From contig CANDHX010000102.1 in NCBI GenBank assembly GCA_947384645.1, forward strand, positions 1 to 5,050: a stretch of 5,050 nucleotides of DNA, written 5' to 3'. Origin of the DNA: an uncultured Mycoplasmatota bacterium (GTDB lineage Bacteria > Bacillota_I > Bacilli_A > RF39 > UBA660). The translations under genes were made by a program, and so were the position numbers. Below, piece after piece: positions 4,650 through 5,050 of this stretch; within the stretch, counting starts at the first letter, position 1; every line of letters starts with the position of its first letter. Below the pieces are notes generated by a model. The model worked only from the letters and a program-made list of their open reading frames with translations, had not been told where the DNA came from and searched no databases.

Positions 4650-5003
4650 ATGGCAAGAGAAAAATTTGACCGTAGTAAAACACACGTTAATATTGGTACT
4701 ATTGGACACGTTGACCATGGTAAAACAACATTAACTGCTGCTATTACAAAATATTTTGGTAAAACTTTCATGGACTATGCGTCTATCGATAGTGCACCAG
4801 AAGAAAGAGAACGTGGTATTACTATTAATACTGCACACGTAGAGTATGAAACAGACAAACGTCACTATGCTCACGTTGACTGCCCAGGACATGCTGACTA
4901 TGTTAAAAACATGATTACTGGTGCTGCTCAAATGGATGGTGCTATCTTAGTTATTGCTGCTACAGATGGACCTATGGCTCAAACTCGTGAGCACATCTTA
5001 TTA
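4650..5003 (+). CDS. tuf: elongation factor Tu, N-terminal 118 residues (3' part missing)
   Basis: EF-Tu delivers aminoacyl-tRNA to the ribosome as a GTP complex. The start MAREKFDRSKTHVN is typical and is preceded by AAAGGA at good spacing. Motifs seen: G1 GHVDHGKT, the effector-loop region APEERERGITINTAHVEYET with the conserved GITIN Thr, and G3 DCPGHADYVKNM with the catalytic His. The native sequence ends at QTREHILL, before G4 NKCD and domains II and III, so roughly 70% of a usual ~395-residue protein is missing. The frame stays open to the window end only because it runs into sequencing adapter from 5004; residues after LL are artefact and should not be annotated. The gene is intact as far as it can be read. 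Confidence 0.96.
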
Positions 5004-5050
5004 AGATCGGAAGAGCACACGTCTGAACTCCAGTCACAATCCGGAATCTC
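5004..5050 (+). other. Illumina adapter and index read-through (non-genomic)
   Basis: From AGATCGGAAGAGCACACG (5004 on) to CCAGTCAC (ending 5037) the bases equal the standard Illumina TruSeq read 1 adapter. They are followed by eight bases AATCCGGA (5038-5045), placed like an i7 index, and ATCTC (5046-5050), the start of the constant P7 part. The first one or two bases could also be genuine, since AG is a plausible continuation of tuf. This is an untrimmed assembly end. Confidence 0.97.

Noticed and set aside
4731..4931. A 66-codon minus-strand frame inside tuf.
   Set aside because: It is antisense to conserved EF-Tu coding sequence, with no start signals.

Overview
The window is AT-rich bacterial DNA carrying the core of a streptomycin (str) operon: rpsL (S12), rpsG (S7), fusA (EF-G) and the 5' part of tuf (EF-Tu). 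The protein style, strong AAAGGAGG-type ribosome binding sites, TTGACA/TATAAT-like promoters and rpsL-rpsG-fusA-tuf order point to a low-GC Bacillota or Mycoplasmatota-related lineage, possibly a fast-evolving one. That placement is inference. UGA is used as a stop (one CDS ends on TGA) and Trp is read from TGG, so there is no sign of UGA recoding.

Layout. Bases 3-95 may hold the 3' end of an unidentified gene. Bases 96-688 contain no long gene but are rich in signals. On the plus strand a strong promoter (105-133) should drive a ~90-nt RNA ending at a clear intrinsic terminator (183-229). Facing it, a minus-strand promoter (459-431) should drive an mRNA with a well-formed Shine-Dalgarno (SD) sequence and a 25-residue, one-helix hydrophobic peptide (313-236). 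That SD can be masked by a 12-bp helix in its own leader. The arrangement resembles a type I toxin-antitoxin locus and is the best candidate here for something undescribed. The str operon promoter (566-594) and a leader with a long hairpin (606-641) follow.

rpsL, rpsG and fusA are tightly packed and probably co-transcribed. The rpsG stop lies inside the fusA SD. Between fusA and tuf sit two extra genes joined by an ATGA overlap: an unrecognised 171-residue protein, and a 115-residue protein whose N-terminus copies the EF-Tu N-terminus but has a broken P-loop. tuf has its own promoter with an inverted repeat over the -35.

Oddities in the core genes: EF-G has lost the G4 Asp (NKMG for NKMD) and the G5 Ser (CADA for CGSA), both in the guanine-binding pocket, and S12 has Ile at the streptomycin-related Pro position. 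The last 47 bases are Illumina adapter plus index sequence, not genome, so tuf is cut at 5003 by a technical artefact.
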